Shown here: positions 32,794 to 43,044 of the stretch, one piece after another | Position numbering within the stretch: the first letter of the stretch is position 1 | Layout: each line of letters begins with the position of its first letter | NCBI RefSeq assembly: GCF_900105455.1 | Contig: NZ_FNSF01000008.1 | Span: 248,001-312,000, forward strand | DNA: 64,000 bases | Direction: 5' to 3' | Source: Tenacibaculum sp. MAR_2009_124 | GTDB lineage: Bacteria; Bacteroidota; Bacteroidia; Flavobacteriales; Flavobacteriaceae | The notes under the pieces: model-generated | What the model was told of the DNA's origin: nothing | The model's database searches: none | What the model saw: only the letters and a program-made list of their open reading frames with translations | Program-made: the position numbers and the translations under genes

Positions 32794-33246
32794 ATGAAAG
32801 TAATAGTCCAAAGAGTTACAAAAGCTAGTGTTACAATAAATGATGATATAGTAGCAGATATTGATAATGGCTTATTAGTTTTATTAGGCATTGTTAACGA
32901 AGATACTCAAGAAGATATTAATTGGTTATCAAAAAAAATAACCGGGCTTCGTATTTTCAATGATACTGAAGGCATTATGAATACTTCAATACTGGACACC
33001 AAAGGAGATATTATTGTTGTAAGTCAATTTACGCTGCATGCTTCCACTAAAAAAGGCAATCGTCCTAGTTATATCAAAGCGGCTAAACCAAAAATTGCAA
33101 TTCCTTTGTACGAAAGTTTTATAGAACAGATTGAAAATGATTTGGGTAAAAAAATTCAAACAGGAGAATTTGGTGCCGATATGAAAGTAGCACTTTTAAA
33201 TGATGGACCAGTAACTATTATTATTGACACTAAAAACAAAGAATAA
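32794..33246 (+). CDS. dtd: D-aminoacyl-tRNA deacylase
   Basis: A 150-residue protein that removes D-amino acids and mischarged glycine from tRNA. Signature motifs are present: SQFTLHASTKKGNRPSY (SQFTL) near residue 75 and NDGPVTIIIDT at the C-terminus (the NXGPVT motif). It starts 21 bases after rsgA and ends one base before the next gene, in a four-gene run. Confidence 0.96.
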   Translation: MKVIVQRVTKASVTINDDIVADIDNGLLVLLGIVNEDTQEDINWLSKKITGLRIFNDTEGIMNTSILDTKGDIIVVSQFTLHASTKKGNRPSYIKAAKPKIAIPLYESFIEQIENDLGKKIQTGEFGADMKVALLNDGPVTIIIDTKNKE

Positions 33247-33247
33247 G

Positions 33248-33889
33248 ATGTTTTTTGACGTTCATACTCATAATTTAGAACCTCAGAAAAGTGTACTTTC
33301 CATTATTAATCAATACCCTAACGATCCTTTTACAGACTCCTTTTTTTCTGTAGGAATTCATCCTTGGTACATTTCTGAAAAAAAATTAGAAAGTGAATTC
33401 GATTTACTGGAGAAGAAACTTGTACTAAAAAATTGTTTAGCATTAGGTGAGTGTGGATTGGATAAACTTTCTAGAACAAACTATGGAATCCAAATAAACG
33501 TTTTTAAAAGACAAATAGAATTATCTGAGAAAACTAAAAAGCCTCTAATTATTCATTGTGTAAAAGCCTACAATGACATCATAGTACTTAGAAAGCAATT
33601 AAAACCTCAGCAACCTTGGATTCTGCATGGCTTTAACAAAAGTCTTCAAGTTGCCCAAGATTTATTAAAAAATGACATCTGCATTTCTTTAGGAAGTGCT
33701 TTATTAACCAATCGAAAACTTCAAACCATTGTAACCGAAATTAACTCTTCGAAAATTTTACTAGAAACAGACAATTCAAAAGAGTCTATTACTGACATTT
33801 ATAATACATTTGCCTCCATTAAAAATGAGAATATTGAACTCGTGATAAAACAAATTAATAAAAACTTCAATAAAATATTTATAGTATGA
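33248..33889 (+). CDS. TatD-family metal-dependent hydrolase
   Basis: 213 residues. The metal-binding HxH (DVHTHN) lies at the very N-terminus, GECGLDK near residue 65, PLIIHCVKAY and WILHGFN in the middle, and LETDN near residue 175. The start was moved from TTG 33224 to ATG 33248 because the upstream part overlaps dtd and the family begins at the FFDVHTH strand. At about 210 residues it is short for TatD (usually 250-260). It is probably a deoxyribonuclease-type or related hydrolase; the substrate is unknown. Confidence 0.88.
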   Translation: MFFDVHTHNLEPQKSVLSIINQYPNDPFTDSFFSVGIHPWYISEKKLESEFDLLEKKLVLKNCLALGECGLDKLSRTNYGIQINVFKRQIELSEKTKKPLIIHCVKAYNDIIVLRKQLKPQQPWILHGFNKSLQVAQDLLKNDICISLGSALLTNRKLQTIVTEINSSKILLETDNSKESITDIYNTFASIKNENIELVIKQINKNFNKIFIV

Positions 33890-34602
33890 GTTGGTTAGAA
33901 CGTACTGAGTTATTAGTGCAAGAAGAAGGTTTAAATAAAATTAAGAACGCTAATATTTTAGTTGTAGGATTGGGTGGTGTAGGATCATTCGCTGCTGAAT
34001 TTATTGCTAGAGCAGGAGTAAATAAAATGACTATTGTTGATGGTGATTTTTTTGATGAAACAAATAAAAATCGTCAATTACCAGCCTTAAATAGTACTAT
34101 TGGAAAGTCGAAAGCTTTAGTAATGGCGTCGCGAATAAAAGATATAAACCCAGATATTGAATTAACGGTTTTAGAAGAATTTGTATCTCCAGAAAGAGCC
34201 TACGAAATTATAAACCCAGAATTCGATTATATTCTTGATTGCATAGACAGTATTACTCCAAAAGTAAACCTTATCGTAGCTGCCAGAAGAAAGAAAGTGA
34301 AAATCATAAGTTCTATGGGAGCTGGAGGAAAACTGGACGCCTCAAAAGTTAAAGTTAAAGATATAAGTAAAACTAAAAACTGTAGAATGGCCAAAAACCT
34401 TAAAAAACGACTAAAAGCGCGAAAAGTTGACAAAGGTGTTAGAGCTGTATATTCCGAAGAAATTCAAATACCTCAAAGTCTAAAACTTACCGACGGTACA
34501 AACTTCAAGAAATCGTATTATGGAACAATAAGTTATATGCCCGCTGCGTTTGGTTTGCAAGCTGCTTCGTATGTTATCAATCAGTTAATAAATAAAAAAT
34601 AA
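33886..34602 (+). CDS. tcdA: tRNA threonylcarbamoyladenosine dehydratase
   Basis: A 238-residue ThiF/E1-like enzyme that cyclises t6A37 of tRNA to ct6A using ATP. The nucleotide motif VVGLGGVGSFAAEFIARAG lies near residue 25, the Arg finger and Asp in VDGDFFDETNKNRQ, and DCIDSITPK in the middle. It overlaps the TatD-like gene by 4 bases. It lacks the cysteine pair and the C-terminal extension of MoeB/ThiF proteins, which supports TcdA over a sulfur-carrier E1. Confidence 0.88.
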   Translation: MSWLERTELLVQEEGLNKIKNANILVVGLGGVGSFAAEFIARAGVNKMTIVDGDFFDETNKNRQLPALNSTIGKSKALVMASRIKDINPDIELTVLEEFVSPERAYEIINPEFDYILDCIDSITPKVNLIVAARRKKVKIISSMGAGGKLDASKVKVKDISKTKNCRMAKNLKKRLKARKVDKGVRAVYSEEIQIPQSLKLTDGTNFKKSYYGTISYMPAAFGLQAASYVINQLINKK

Positions 34603-34626
34603 TTTCCACGGAAACTATTTTTTATC

Positions 34627-34634
34627 TACATTTG
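34627..34634 (+). promoter_or_regulatory. -7 element of the YceI-like gene
   Basis: TACATTTG matches TAnnTTTG. It predicts a leader of about 40 bases. Confidence 0.55.
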
Positions 34635-34678
34635 TTCTAAATTAGAATAGAAAATTCAATCATTTAAAACTAATATTT

Positions 34679-35323
34679 ATGAAAAAATCGATTTTAGCAA
34701 TTGCTTTTATAGCATTAACTGCTATTTCATGTAAAAACGATAAGAATAAAGTAGAAGCTAAAGAAGAAGTTAAAGACGTTCAAAAAGTTGAAAACGTTAT
34801 TAATTCATATAAAGCTAATATTGCTGAATCTACAGTATCTTGGAAAGGTTCAAAGCCAACAGGTTCTCACAATGGAGTTGTTTCTTTACAAAATGGAGTT
34901 TTCGATATTGAAAACGGAACTTTAAAAGCTGGAGAATTCACTATTGATATGAACACGATTTCTTGTTCTGATTTAGAAGCAGGAAATGGAAAAGAAAAAT
35001 TAGAAGGTCACTTAAAAGCTGGCGATTTCTTTGACGTTGCGAAATTCCCAACAGCTAAATTCGAAATAACAAGTTCTGAAACAAAAGGAGGTAAATTACA
35101 TATTACTGGAAACTTAACTATTAAGGATGTAACTAAAAGTATTACAATTCCAGTTACCGTTACTGAACAAGATGGTCTTGCTACTTTAAAAAGCGATACT
35201 TTTAGTGTAGATCGTACTGACTTCGGAGTAACTTATAGCTCTAAGAAGTTTGACGCTGCTTTAAAAGATAAATTCATCAATGACTTAATGGAAATGTCTT
35301 TCGATATTAAAGCGAAAAAATAA
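34679..35323 (+). CDS. YceI-family lipoprotein
   Basis: 214 residues. The signal peptide has a lipobox (AFIALTAISC). A Lys/Glu-rich linker leads to a YceI lipocalin-like domain (STVSWKGSKPTGSHNGVVSL ... GEFTIDMNTISCSDL ... LKAGDFFDVAKFPTAKFEITS ... VDRTDFGVTYSS). The family binds isoprenoid-type lipids in a hydrophobic barrel; ligand and role here are unknown. Monocistronic, with a terminator after it. Confidence 0.92.
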   Translation: MKKSILAIAFIALTAISCKNDKNKVEAKEEVKDVQKVENVINSYKANIAESTVSWKGSKPTGSHNGVVSLQNGVFDIENGTLKAGEFTIDMNTISCSDLEAGNGKEKLEGHLKAGDFFDVAKFPTAKFEITSSETKGGKLHITGNLTIKDVTKSITIPVTVTEQDGLATLKSDTFSVDRTDFGVTYSSKKFDAALKDKFINDLMEMSFDIKAKK

Positions 35324-35342
35324 TTCCCATTACATATCATAA

Positions 35343-35376
35343 AAAAGAGGTTGACTAATCAACCTCTTTTTTTATG
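35343..35376. terminator. terminator between the YceI-like gene and lipB
   Basis: A 12-bp stem (35343-35354 with 35359-35370), loop CTAA, then T's. It overlaps the last codons of lipB on the other strand. Confidence 0.85.
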
Positions 35377-36068
35377 TATTCTTCCACTTGAAATAACTCT
35401 TTAAAGTGTTTTAATATTTTTTCTTTCACCTCTTCTTCATCAACATTCTTTCCAAGCTCAACATGCATGGAAGTAACTGCTTTTCCTCGTATTCCACAGG
35501 GTATAATATTATCAAAATAACCTAAGTCCGCGTTAACATTTAAAGCAAAACCATGCATAGTAACCCATCTACTTGCTCTAATTCCCATAGCGCAAATTTT
35601 ACGTGCAAATGGAGTACCTACATCAAGCCAAACACCCGTTTCCCCTTCACTTCTTTCGGCTTTTATACCATACTCCGCCAAAGTTAAAATAATTGCTTCT
35701 TCAAGAAGTCTTAAATATTTATGAATATCAGTAAAGAAGTTTTCCAAATCCAAAATTGGATATCCAACAATTTGCCCCGGACCATGGTACGTAATATCTC
35801 CTCCTCTATTTATTTTATAAAAGGTAGCGCCTTTATCCTTTAATTGATTTTCATTTAATAATAAATTACTTAAATCACCAGACTTCCCAAGTGTATACAC
35901 ATGTGGATGTTCAACAAACAAAAAGTAGTTTGGAGTAATAATTTCTTTATTAGAATTTCGTTTTTCTCTCTTTAATACTACGACTGAATCTAACAAACTG
36001 GTTTGCAAGTCCCAAACTTCTTTAAAATCTTTTTTTAATAAATCTTTTATATAAATTTTTTTATTCAT
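35355..36068 (-). CDS. lipB: octanoyl-ACP:protein N-octanoyltransferase
   Basis: Transfers octanoyl groups from ACP to lipoyl domains, the first step of lipoate synthesis. 237 residues with GGDITYHGPGQIVGYPI (catalytic Lys region and substrate pocket), KICAMGIRASRWVTMHGFALN (with the conserved Cys/Lys area) and the typical length. It overlaps a shared terminator and is convergent with the YceI-like gene. Confidence 0.95.
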   Translation of the reverse strand: MNKKIYIKDLLKKDFKEVWDLQTSLLDSVVVLKREKRNSNKEIITPNYFLFVEHPHVYTLGKSGDLSNLLLNENQLKDKGATFYKINRGGDITYHGPGQIVGYPILDLENFFTDIHKYLRLLEEAIILTLAEYGIKAERSEGETGVWLDVGTPFARKICAMGIRASRWVTMHGFALNVNADLGYFDNIIPCGIRGKAVTSMHVELGKNVDEEEVKEKILKHFKELFQVEEYIKKEVD

Positions 36069-36134
36069 AAATTTAACATTAAACCCCCTTTCTGATTGAA
36101 AATCAACTTTTAATCAGATTTTAAACATTTTTAA

Positions 36135-39119
36135 ATGAGGAAAAAATACGTAACACTGTTATTTGTATTAGCTTCCATGAGTATGGTTAATGCGCAAAAT
36201 TACTGGAAAAAATTAGAACAAAAGAAACAATCCCCTAAATCTGAAAAGTACATACGAAAAGAACCTCCGAAAGAACACCAATTATTTTCCCTTGATCTAG
36301 AACAATTTAGATCTGATTTAACTACTAATTTTAGTCGATCTCTTGATAAAAGAATTAAACTACCCAATGCTGATGGGACGTTTCAATTATATAGCTTAAA
36401 AGAAACACCAGTTTTTCAAGAAGAGCTTGCTCAAAAGTTTCCAGACATTAAATCTTATACCGCCACGGGTATAGATAGTAAAGGTTCTTCTGCAAAAATA
36501 ACAATGGGTACAGATGGTGTACATATTCTTATTTCATATATTGATAAGGAATCTTTTTATATTGATCCTTATACAAGAGATAATAAAACTTATATAGGAT
36601 ATAAGAAGAGCGACGCAATACATTCTGAAGATAATTTCGAATGTCTAGTAAATGAGAAGAAACATGGAGCAATAGTTTCAAGATCTTTTGGTCAAACAAG
36701 AAATGCCAACGACGGGAAACTTAGAACCTATAGAATAGCAATTGCTAGTACAGGTGAGTATTCACAATTCCATTTAACAAATCAAAATATTCCAACAACA
36801 GCTACAGATGCGGTTAAAAAAGCTGCCGTTCTTTCCGCCATGAATACCACCATGGCTAGAGTGAATCAAATTTATGAAAGAGATCTTTCCGTAACCATGG
36901 TCATTGTTAATAATAATGATCAAATTATTTTCCTAAATGCAACAACCGATAATTTAGATAATGGTTCCGCCGGAACACTGATAGGTCAGAGTCAAACTGT
37001 ATGTGATAATATTATTGGTTCCGCCAATTATGATATTGGTCATGCCTTCAGCACAGGCGCTGGCGGATTGGCTGGATTAGGGGTTGTTTGTAACACTGCT
37101 CGAAAAGCAAATGGAGTAACAGGAAGACCCCAACCCATAAACGATCCATATGATATTGACTATGTAGCCCATGAAATTGGACATCAATTTGGAGCAACTC
37201 ATACTTTTAATAATTCTTGTCAAGGAAATAGAACGAGTTCTACAGCTGTGGAGCCAGGAAGTGGGTCTACAATTATGGCTTATGCAGGAATTTGCTCTCC
37301 AAACGTACAAAGTAACAGTGATGCTCATTTTCATTCCGTAAGTATTGCTCAAATGTGGAACGTCATTTTATCTACAGCAACTTGTGCCGTGCAAACAAAC
37401 TCGAACAATGCCGCACCCACCGCTCAAGCAGGAAGTGATGTTTCAATTCCGAAATCAACACCATTTTTACTAAATGGTATAGCTACTGACTCAGATGGAG
37501 TTTCTTCATTAACCTACAACTGGGAGCAAATTGACACAGAAATAGCTGTAATGCCACCAGTTGCAACAAATTCAGGGGGTCCTTTATTTAGATCCTTACC
37601 TTCTAAAACCAATCCTTATAGATATTTTCCAGATATAGAAACTGTTATTGCGGGTAATTCTTCAACTACCTGGGAAGTATTACCGTCAGTTGCAAGAGAA
37701 ATGAACTTCTCATTTACTGTAAGAGATAACAATCCTGGAGGAAGTGCAACGGCAAGAGACGACATTAAAGTTACTGTTGTAAATACAACTCCATTCACCG
37801 TGAACGATCAAGCCACTTGGGCTCAAAACACAAGCAGAACTATTTCTTGGACTGTGGGTGAAAGTAATACAGCTCCCATAAATTGTCAAAAGGTGAATAT
37901 AAAATTATCAACTAATGGTGGTAATTCATTTGATATTGATTTGGCTACAAATACTGATAATGACGGTAATGAAGTTATAATGCTTCCTGCATCTATTCCT
38001 GATTCAGATGAGGCCATTTTAATGATTGAAGCTGCAGATAATGTATTTTATAATATTACTTCAAAATTCATTATTAACTCACAACCAGATTTTATAATTT
38101 CCAATATATCTGGCGATGCATCCATTTGCAGTTCCTCAACGTCTCAACATATTTTTGAGTTAGAGTATGCAACTTCAAATGGTTTTGCAGAAACTGTTAC
38201 CTTCGCTATTACTCAAAGTGTAACTGGTTCTCAAACACAAATTACTCCATCTACGATTTCAGCAAATGGAACTTTCCAAGTACTTGTTTCAAACTTAAAT
38301 GCTGTTGCAGACGGTAGTCATACTTTTGTTCTCAATGCAAAGTCGGATTCGCTAGAAAAAAACATTAATTTAAAGCTTGATGTTGCTAGTGATATTTGTG
38401 ATTCCAATGGTAGTTTAACTTATAATACAAGTACAACATTCGTACAATTTAATGAAATAGAGAATCAAACAACTACAAAAGATGCTAATGGATACAGTAA
38501 CTTTAAATCAATTTCAACGAATGTCGACCAAGAAGCAACTCACCAATTAACTGTCAATACCAATACCGACGGAGATTGGACCACGGAAACTTTTGCTTGG
38601 ATTGATTGGAATCAAAACTGTGTTTTAGAGTCAAATGAAAAATATGATTTAGGTAGAGTTACTAATAACTCTAATGGAGCTACAAGTAATAGTCCTGTGT
38701 CTATTACAATTCCAGGCAATGCAGTTTCAGGATCTACTACAATGCGTATTTCAACAAAATATCTTGGTGACGGAAGTCCACAGGCTTGTGAAGTAAACTT
38801 TGACGGTGAAGTAGAAGATTATACAGTTATTGTAAACGAGCCTACTGCCTCTGTTAATGACAACGTTTTTAACAAGTTTAATTTATTTCCTAACCCTACA
38901 GATGGAAACTTCAGACTTATATTTGAATTGAAAGATCAAACAGAAGTTTGTTTAGAATTATATGATATTAGAGGTAGGCTGATAGAAAGAAAAGATTTTA
39001 AAGAAAACGCCAATTTGTTTTCTAAGGATATCACTTTTAATTCTGTAAATACTGGTCTTTATTTATTACAAATTCAAAATGGAAAGTTTCGAACAACCAA
39101 AAAATTGATGGTCAAATAA
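36135..39119 (+). CDS. secreted reprolysin-like zinc metalloprotease, type IX secretion
   Basis: 994 residues. The order is signal peptide (LFVLASMSMVNAQ), propeptide (about 20-190), metzincin catalytic domain with HEIGHQFGATH (HExxHxxGxxH, about residue 346) and a following SIMAYAGIC-like Met-turn (GSTIMAYAG), Ig/PKD-like repeats (TAQAGSDVSIPKST...), a GEVEDYTV-type domain, and a type A C-terminal sorting domain (FNLFPNPTDGNFRL ... GLYLLQIQNGKFRTTKKLMVK). It should be exported by the type IX system as an extracellular protease. Single gene. Confidence 0.94.
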   Translation: MRKKYVTLLFVLASMSMVNAQNYWKKLEQKKQSPKSEKYIRKEPPKEHQLFSLDLEQFRSDLTTNFSRSLDKRIKLPNADGTFQLYSLKETPVFQEELAQKFPDIKSYTATGIDSKGSSAKITMGTDGVHILISYIDKESFYIDPYTRDNKTYIGYKKSDAIHSEDNFECLVNEKKHGAIVSRSFGQTRNANDGKLRTYRIAIASTGEYSQFHLTNQNIPTTATDAVKKAAVLSAMNTTMARVNQIYERDLSVTMVIVNNNDQIIFLNATTDNLDNGSAGTLIGQSQTVCDNIIGSANYDIGHAFSTGAGGLAGLGVVCNTARKANGVTGRPQPINDPYDIDYVAHEIGHQFGATHTFNNSCQGNRTSSTAVEPGSGSTIMAYAGICSPNVQSNSDAHFHSVSIAQMWNVILSTATCAVQTNSNNAAPTAQAGSDVSIPKSTPFLLNGIATDSDGVSSLTYNWEQIDTEIAVMPPVATNSGGPLFRSLPSKTNPYRYFPDIETVIAGNSSTTWEVLPSVAREMNFSFTVRDNNPGGSATARDDIKVTVVNTTPFTVNDQATWAQNTSRTISWTVGESNTAPINCQKVNIKLSTNGGNSFDIDLATNTDNDGNEVIMLPASIPDSDEAILMIEAADNVFYNITSKFIINSQPDFIISNISGDASICSSSTSQHIFELEYATSNGFAETVTFAITQSVTGSQTQITPSTISANGTFQVLVSNLNAVADGSHTFVLNAKSDSLEKNINLKLDVASDICDSNGSLTYNTSTTFVQFNEIENQTTTKDANGYSNFKSISTNVDQEATHQLTVNTNTDGDWTTETFAWIDWNQNCVLESNEKYDLGRVTNNSNGATSNSPVSITIPGNAVSGSTTMRISTKYLGDGSPQACEVNFDGEVEDYTVIVNEPTASVNDNVFNKFNLFPNPTDGNFRLIFELKDQTEVCLELYDIRGRLIERKDFKENANLFSKDITFNSVNTGLYLLQIQNGKFRTTKKLMVK

Positions 39120-39135
39120 CGACAAAACAAAAAAT

Positions 39136-39174
39136 TGAAACAATAAAACTGTGAGCAATGCTCACCGTTTTCAA
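39136..39174. terminator. probable bidirectional terminator
   Basis: TTGAAA...AAAC-T-GTGAGC-AAT-GCTCAC-C-GTTT...TTTCAA: an interrupted stem between two convergent genes. Confidence 0.6.
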
Positions 39175-39184
39175 TTCAAATAAT

Positions 39185-41935
39185 CTACAAATTATACTTA
39201 ACACTTAAAACAGCAATTCTCGGCTGAATAACATAAGTGCTGTTACTTACTAAAATATCATTACTACTATTCTGATTAAGTCCTGAAGAATCTAAAATAT
39301 TTGTTACTCCCAACTTATATTCCCAATTACTATTTTTCTTTTGATAGGTTACATCTGCATCTAAAAAACCATATCTATCAATTGTAGTTCCTTGATTTAT
39401 TACCTGATTATAGGTGTATTTAGAGGTAAACGCAAACTCCTTTAAAAAGAATGCATCGAAATTTAAATAAGGACTATGTGTTGTAAAACTATTTTCAACA
39501 CCACCAATATTCGAATTATTAATTGCTACATTATAACCTATATCAAAATTTGGAGCTTCTCTAAAATTCGTACTAAATCTCGACTCATAACTTTGAGAAA
39601 AAGTTTTAGCTAAACGATTTACAGCTTCGTTTGTTAACCTACTTGTTACCAAACTATTTGACTCACCATAAGTTACATTTCCTCCCAAGGAATACTTAAA
39701 CTTTCTATGACTCTTCTCAAATCGAAATCTTGCACTTATTGATTCATCTGGAAATTGCGAATTTACGGAGGTTCTTACTTGGTTTACGTCAATAAATTGA
39801 GTGTTTGACTTAATAGCATCAATTCTTTTAGTATAATTTATAACCCCAAAAATATTGGTATAATTAAACATGTTAAAGCTAAAATAACTTAAGTTCACAT
39901 TATGCAACAGAGCATTTTCCAACTCTCTATTTCCAGAATATAAGCTGTTGTAATTATTGAATACATACCCCTCAGCCAATTGATTTACATCAGTAAAACT
40001 AGTTTGCATGCTATAATTTAATCGAAGTGTTTCTGATTTTTTCAAGTTTATTTTGATTGATGCATCTGGTAAAAAACGGGTAAAGTTAATACGTTCTGTA
40101 GATCCTAATTGAATATTTTTGGTTGTATAATTATGAAGTGTAAACCCTTGATTAAAAGTAAAGATTCCTGTTATAAACTTATAATGAAGTCCTGCATACA
40201 AATCATCAAAAGTAAAATTCACATCATTTATACTATTTACATTTGATATAGTATTTCTGTTACCATCTAATATTTCAAAAATATTTGAATCAAATTGTTG
40301 ATCACTTAATGTAGCCCCTGCCGTTAAATTAATATTATTCTTTGAATTCAAAACATAATAATAATCCAGTTTCCCATCGAATTTATTGGTTTTTATTCGT
40401 TTCGTTTGATCTACATTAAAAGGATTTGCAGATACGTTTAACCCGATTAAGTTAGCAAATGATAACCTTTCTAATTCTGCATTATAAAAAGGATCTTCAT
40501 CTTGCCAAAGATGTTGTCCTTCGAAGGCAAAAATATTCTTATCATCTAAAGTATAGTAGTAGTTTAAATTTTGATTTAGTGAAAATGGATTTTGTTGAGT
40601 TAATTGATTAATTGGTACTACTTCATCATCAGCATTTAAATAAGTTCTTGTTGACAAGGTAGTTTGTGTTTGTCTTTGCCCTGATACCTTTGCGAAAACA
40701 TCATAGTCAAACTGATTATCTGAATTTGGTTTATACGTAGAGCTCACCTTGAACAAACCTAAATCACTTGTTTGAATTGTATTATCTTCCCTTGTTTCAG
40801 TTGCTATAATTTCCTGAGATGTAGGAGGTAGGTTATCAATATCAATTCCTGCATTGGAATAAATACTATTTGTTTTTTCTTCCATTTCTGTTGTATTCCC
40901 AGAATAAATAGCAAAACCACTGATATCCCAAGTTTTCTTCGGGGAATAACTAAAGTTTACTGCTCCAAATTGAGCTTCGATATTTTTTGCCCTATTATTT
41001 CTAAGTGTTAAAAAGGAAATATCATTGGAGGCTACATTAAAATTGGTTCCATTGCTCTCTCCAAAACTTCTAAAACCTCCAGTAAACTTGAAATAATCTC
41101 TCATTGTAAAAGCAACTTCGCCAATATTATTTACGTCTGTAATAATATTCAAACTGTACTTTGGACTGTAATAAAACAACTTAGGATGTGCCAAATACCT
41201 TTTATCTTCAGTAGCGATACCGACTCCAGCGGTTACTTCACCAAACCAAAAATTCTTCTTTCCCTCTTTTAATTTTAAATTGATAACAACATTATCCTCG
41301 TTATCAGTAACACTACTTAGCTGTCGAACCTCGCTGTGGTTCTTTAAAACCTCAACCTTGTCAATAGCGTCTGCCGGAATATTTTTAGTGGCTAATTTGC
41401 TATCTCCATCAAAAAAATCTTTTCCTTCGACCATTACCTTTTTAACCGTCTTCCCTTCTACTTCTATTTCTCCATCATCATTAACTTCTACTCCTGGTAA
41501 TTTCTGTAAAACATCACCTAGTTTTTTCTCCGTACCACTTTTGAAACTATCTGCATCATATACTATTGTATCTCCTTTAACAGTTACAGGCATTTTATAG
41601 GTTATATTAACCTCATCTAAAGCATCATCAGAAAGTAATTCGATATCTCTAGTAACACTTTCTTCTTTTGTAATTATCTCTATTTGACTCGTTTTTTTTC
41701 CGATATAACTTACTTTTACAGCGTATGAGGTATTCTTCTTTAAATTGAGTTTATAATTCCCATGGGAATCAGTAAACCCATAGGAATCTAACTTTTTAGT
41801 TTGCTTGTTAATAGCAATTACATTTGCCATTTCAAGAGGCGTTCCTATGCTATCTTTCACAATCCCTTTCATTGTAACTTGAGCCATAGAAATCCATGTA
41901 GTCATGATAATGACTAGTATCAGTAGTTTCTTCAT
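39185..41935 (-). CDS. outer-membrane beta-barrel protein with carboxypeptidase-like regulatory domain
   Basis: 916 residues. The order is signal peptide (LILVIIMTTWISMAQ), a CarboxypepD_reg-like Ig domain (VKDSIGTPLEMANVIAIN), a plug-like region (LGDVLQKLPGVEVNDDGEIEVEGK), and a long barrel (OMP_b-brl_3 type) ending in a beta strand with a C-terminal hydrophobic residue (VLSVKYNL). This is the TonB-receptor-like family common in Flavobacteriia. Next to it and in the same direction are two GLPGLI genes, a recurrent pairing. The substrate is unknown; the neighbourhood suggests a stress- or peptide-related export/import module. Confidence 0.88.
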   Translation of the reverse strand: MKKLLILVIIMTTWISMAQVTMKGIVKDSIGTPLEMANVIAINKQTKKLDSYGFTDSHGNYKLNLKKNTSYAVKVSYIGKKTSQIEIITKEESVTRDIELLSDDALDEVNITYKMPVTVKGDTIVYDADSFKSGTEKKLGDVLQKLPGVEVNDDGEIEVEGKTVKKVMVEGKDFFDGDSKLATKNIPADAIDKVEVLKNHSEVRQLSSVTDNEDNVVINLKLKEGKKNFWFGEVTAGVGIATEDKRYLAHPKLFYYSPKYSLNIITDVNNIGEVAFTMRDYFKFTGGFRSFGESNGTNFNVASNDISFLTLRNNRAKNIEAQFGAVNFSYSPKKTWDISGFAIYSGNTTEMEEKTNSIYSNAGIDIDNLPPTSQEIIATETREDNTIQTSDLGLFKVSSTYKPNSDNQFDYDVFAKVSGQRQTQTTLSTRTYLNADDEVVPINQLTQQNPFSLNQNLNYYYTLDDKNIFAFEGQHLWQDEDPFYNAELERLSFANLIGLNVSANPFNVDQTKRIKTNKFDGKLDYYYVLNSKNNINLTAGATLSDQQFDSNIFEILDGNRNTISNVNSINDVNFTFDDLYAGLHYKFITGIFTFNQGFTLHNYTTKNIQLGSTERINFTRFLPDASIKINLKKSETLRLNYSMQTSFTDVNQLAEGYVFNNYNSLYSGNRELENALLHNVNLSYFSFNMFNYTNIFGVINYTKRIDAIKSNTQFIDVNQVRTSVNSQFPDESISARFRFEKSHRKFKYSLGGNVTYGESNSLVTSRLTNEAVNRLAKTFSQSYESRFSTNFREAPNFDIGYNVAINNSNIGGVENSFTTHSPYLNFDAFFLKEFAFTSKYTYNQVINQGTTIDRYGFLDADVTYQKKNSNWEYKLGVTNILDSSGLNQNSSNDILVSNSTYVIQPRIAVLSVKYNL

Positions 41936-42076
41936 TATGCGTATTTGTAATTTTTGTTTGGAAATACCATTTACCTTTTAAAATAACTGGTATAAGACAG
42001 AATTGAACCATCTAACTTCCAATCCCCTATCCTTTGTTAATATATTTAAACAATTAATGAGTTGTGAAACAAAAGG

Positions 42077-42958
42077 TTAAAAACGACCTCTACCTCTTCC
42101 TCTACCTCCTTGTCCTCTTCGCCTTTGAAACATCTCTCTCATTTCTTCCATTTTCTTTTTCATAATGGCATTGTATTCTTCTCTAGTTACTTTATCCCCT
42201 TTTGTTGGAGCTTCAATAACTATTTTTTCATTCGGATTCAAGATAATTTCAGAACATAAAATAGTCGTTCTTCCTTCATTTATCTCTAAAATTAACCCTG
42301 GCAATCCGAAATATCCTCCTGGTCCATTACTAACAGGGATTTGAGGTGTATACCACGCCGTAACTTCGACAGTTTTTGGAGTTTCAATCTCTTCAGTAAC
42401 CTTACTTACATTTTCTCTTACCTTCTCTTTTTTATTATCTTTATCCGAACCTTTTCTTCCCCTTCTTCTTCTTCTCATATTTCTCCAATCGAAAGCATCA
42501 ACTTTTTTAATCATTGTAGCCTTAAAACAAGTATATTTCCCTATTTGTTTTGTTTCTGCTCCTAGTTCCCATTCTGGCTTCTCAGCTGAATCTTCAATTA
42601 AAAACCGTTTTCCAAAAAACTCTGTGGACTCGAGCAATACTCTCTCCGATAAATTCTTATATTTTACTCCTCCACCGGTGAATCCTCCAAACCGAAACCC
42701 TTTTGTTCCTGGTGCTTCCAACTTTGCATTTTCCTTATACTCAGATTCGTTTGATGTAAATTGAAGCGTATATGTTTTCTCAAGAAAGTTTTTCATACGT
42801 TCTTTAATTTGCTTTTTTCTTTCTTCAGGCATATCAGCTCCCCAAGAACTCATGTCAACAGTTGTTTTGGTTTGGTAAACCGCCTTACCTTGTAAATTTT
42901 TTTGAGACCAAATTGATGTTGTTATAAAAACAAATAAGTAGATATAGATATTTTTCAT
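42077..42958 (-). CDS. GLPGLI-family protein 1
   Basis: 293 residues with signal peptide (IYLFVFITTSIWSQ). It contains the family-naming sequence GYFGLPGLILEINEG near residue 217, preceded by KYTCFKAT and VTAWYTPQIPVSNGP. An insertion in the middle (RRRRRGRKGSDKD) and the C-terminus (RRRGQGGRGRGRGRF) are Arg/Gly-rich and low-complexity, unlike its paralogue. The family function is undefined. Same strand and order as the barrel gene. Confidence 0.92.
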   Translation of the reverse strand: MKNIYIYLFVFITTSIWSQKNLQGKAVYQTKTTVDMSSWGADMPEERKKQIKERMKNFLEKTYTLQFTSNESEYKENAKLEAPGTKGFRFGGFTGGGVKYKNLSERVLLESTEFFGKRFLIEDSAEKPEWELGAETKQIGKYTCFKATMIKKVDAFDWRNMRRRRRGRKGSDKDNKKEKVRENVSKVTEEIETPKTVEVTAWYTPQIPVSNGPGGYFGLPGLILEINEGRTTILCSEIILNPNEKIVIEAPTKGDKVTREEYNAIMKKKMEEMREMFQRRRGQGGRGRGRGRF

Positions 42959-43044
42959 TCCCTTTTGTATTATTAATTGTCTATTTTAATTTTAGACATT
43001 GAATAAACCAAAAGGTTTAATTGTTAGGCAATATTGAATATCTG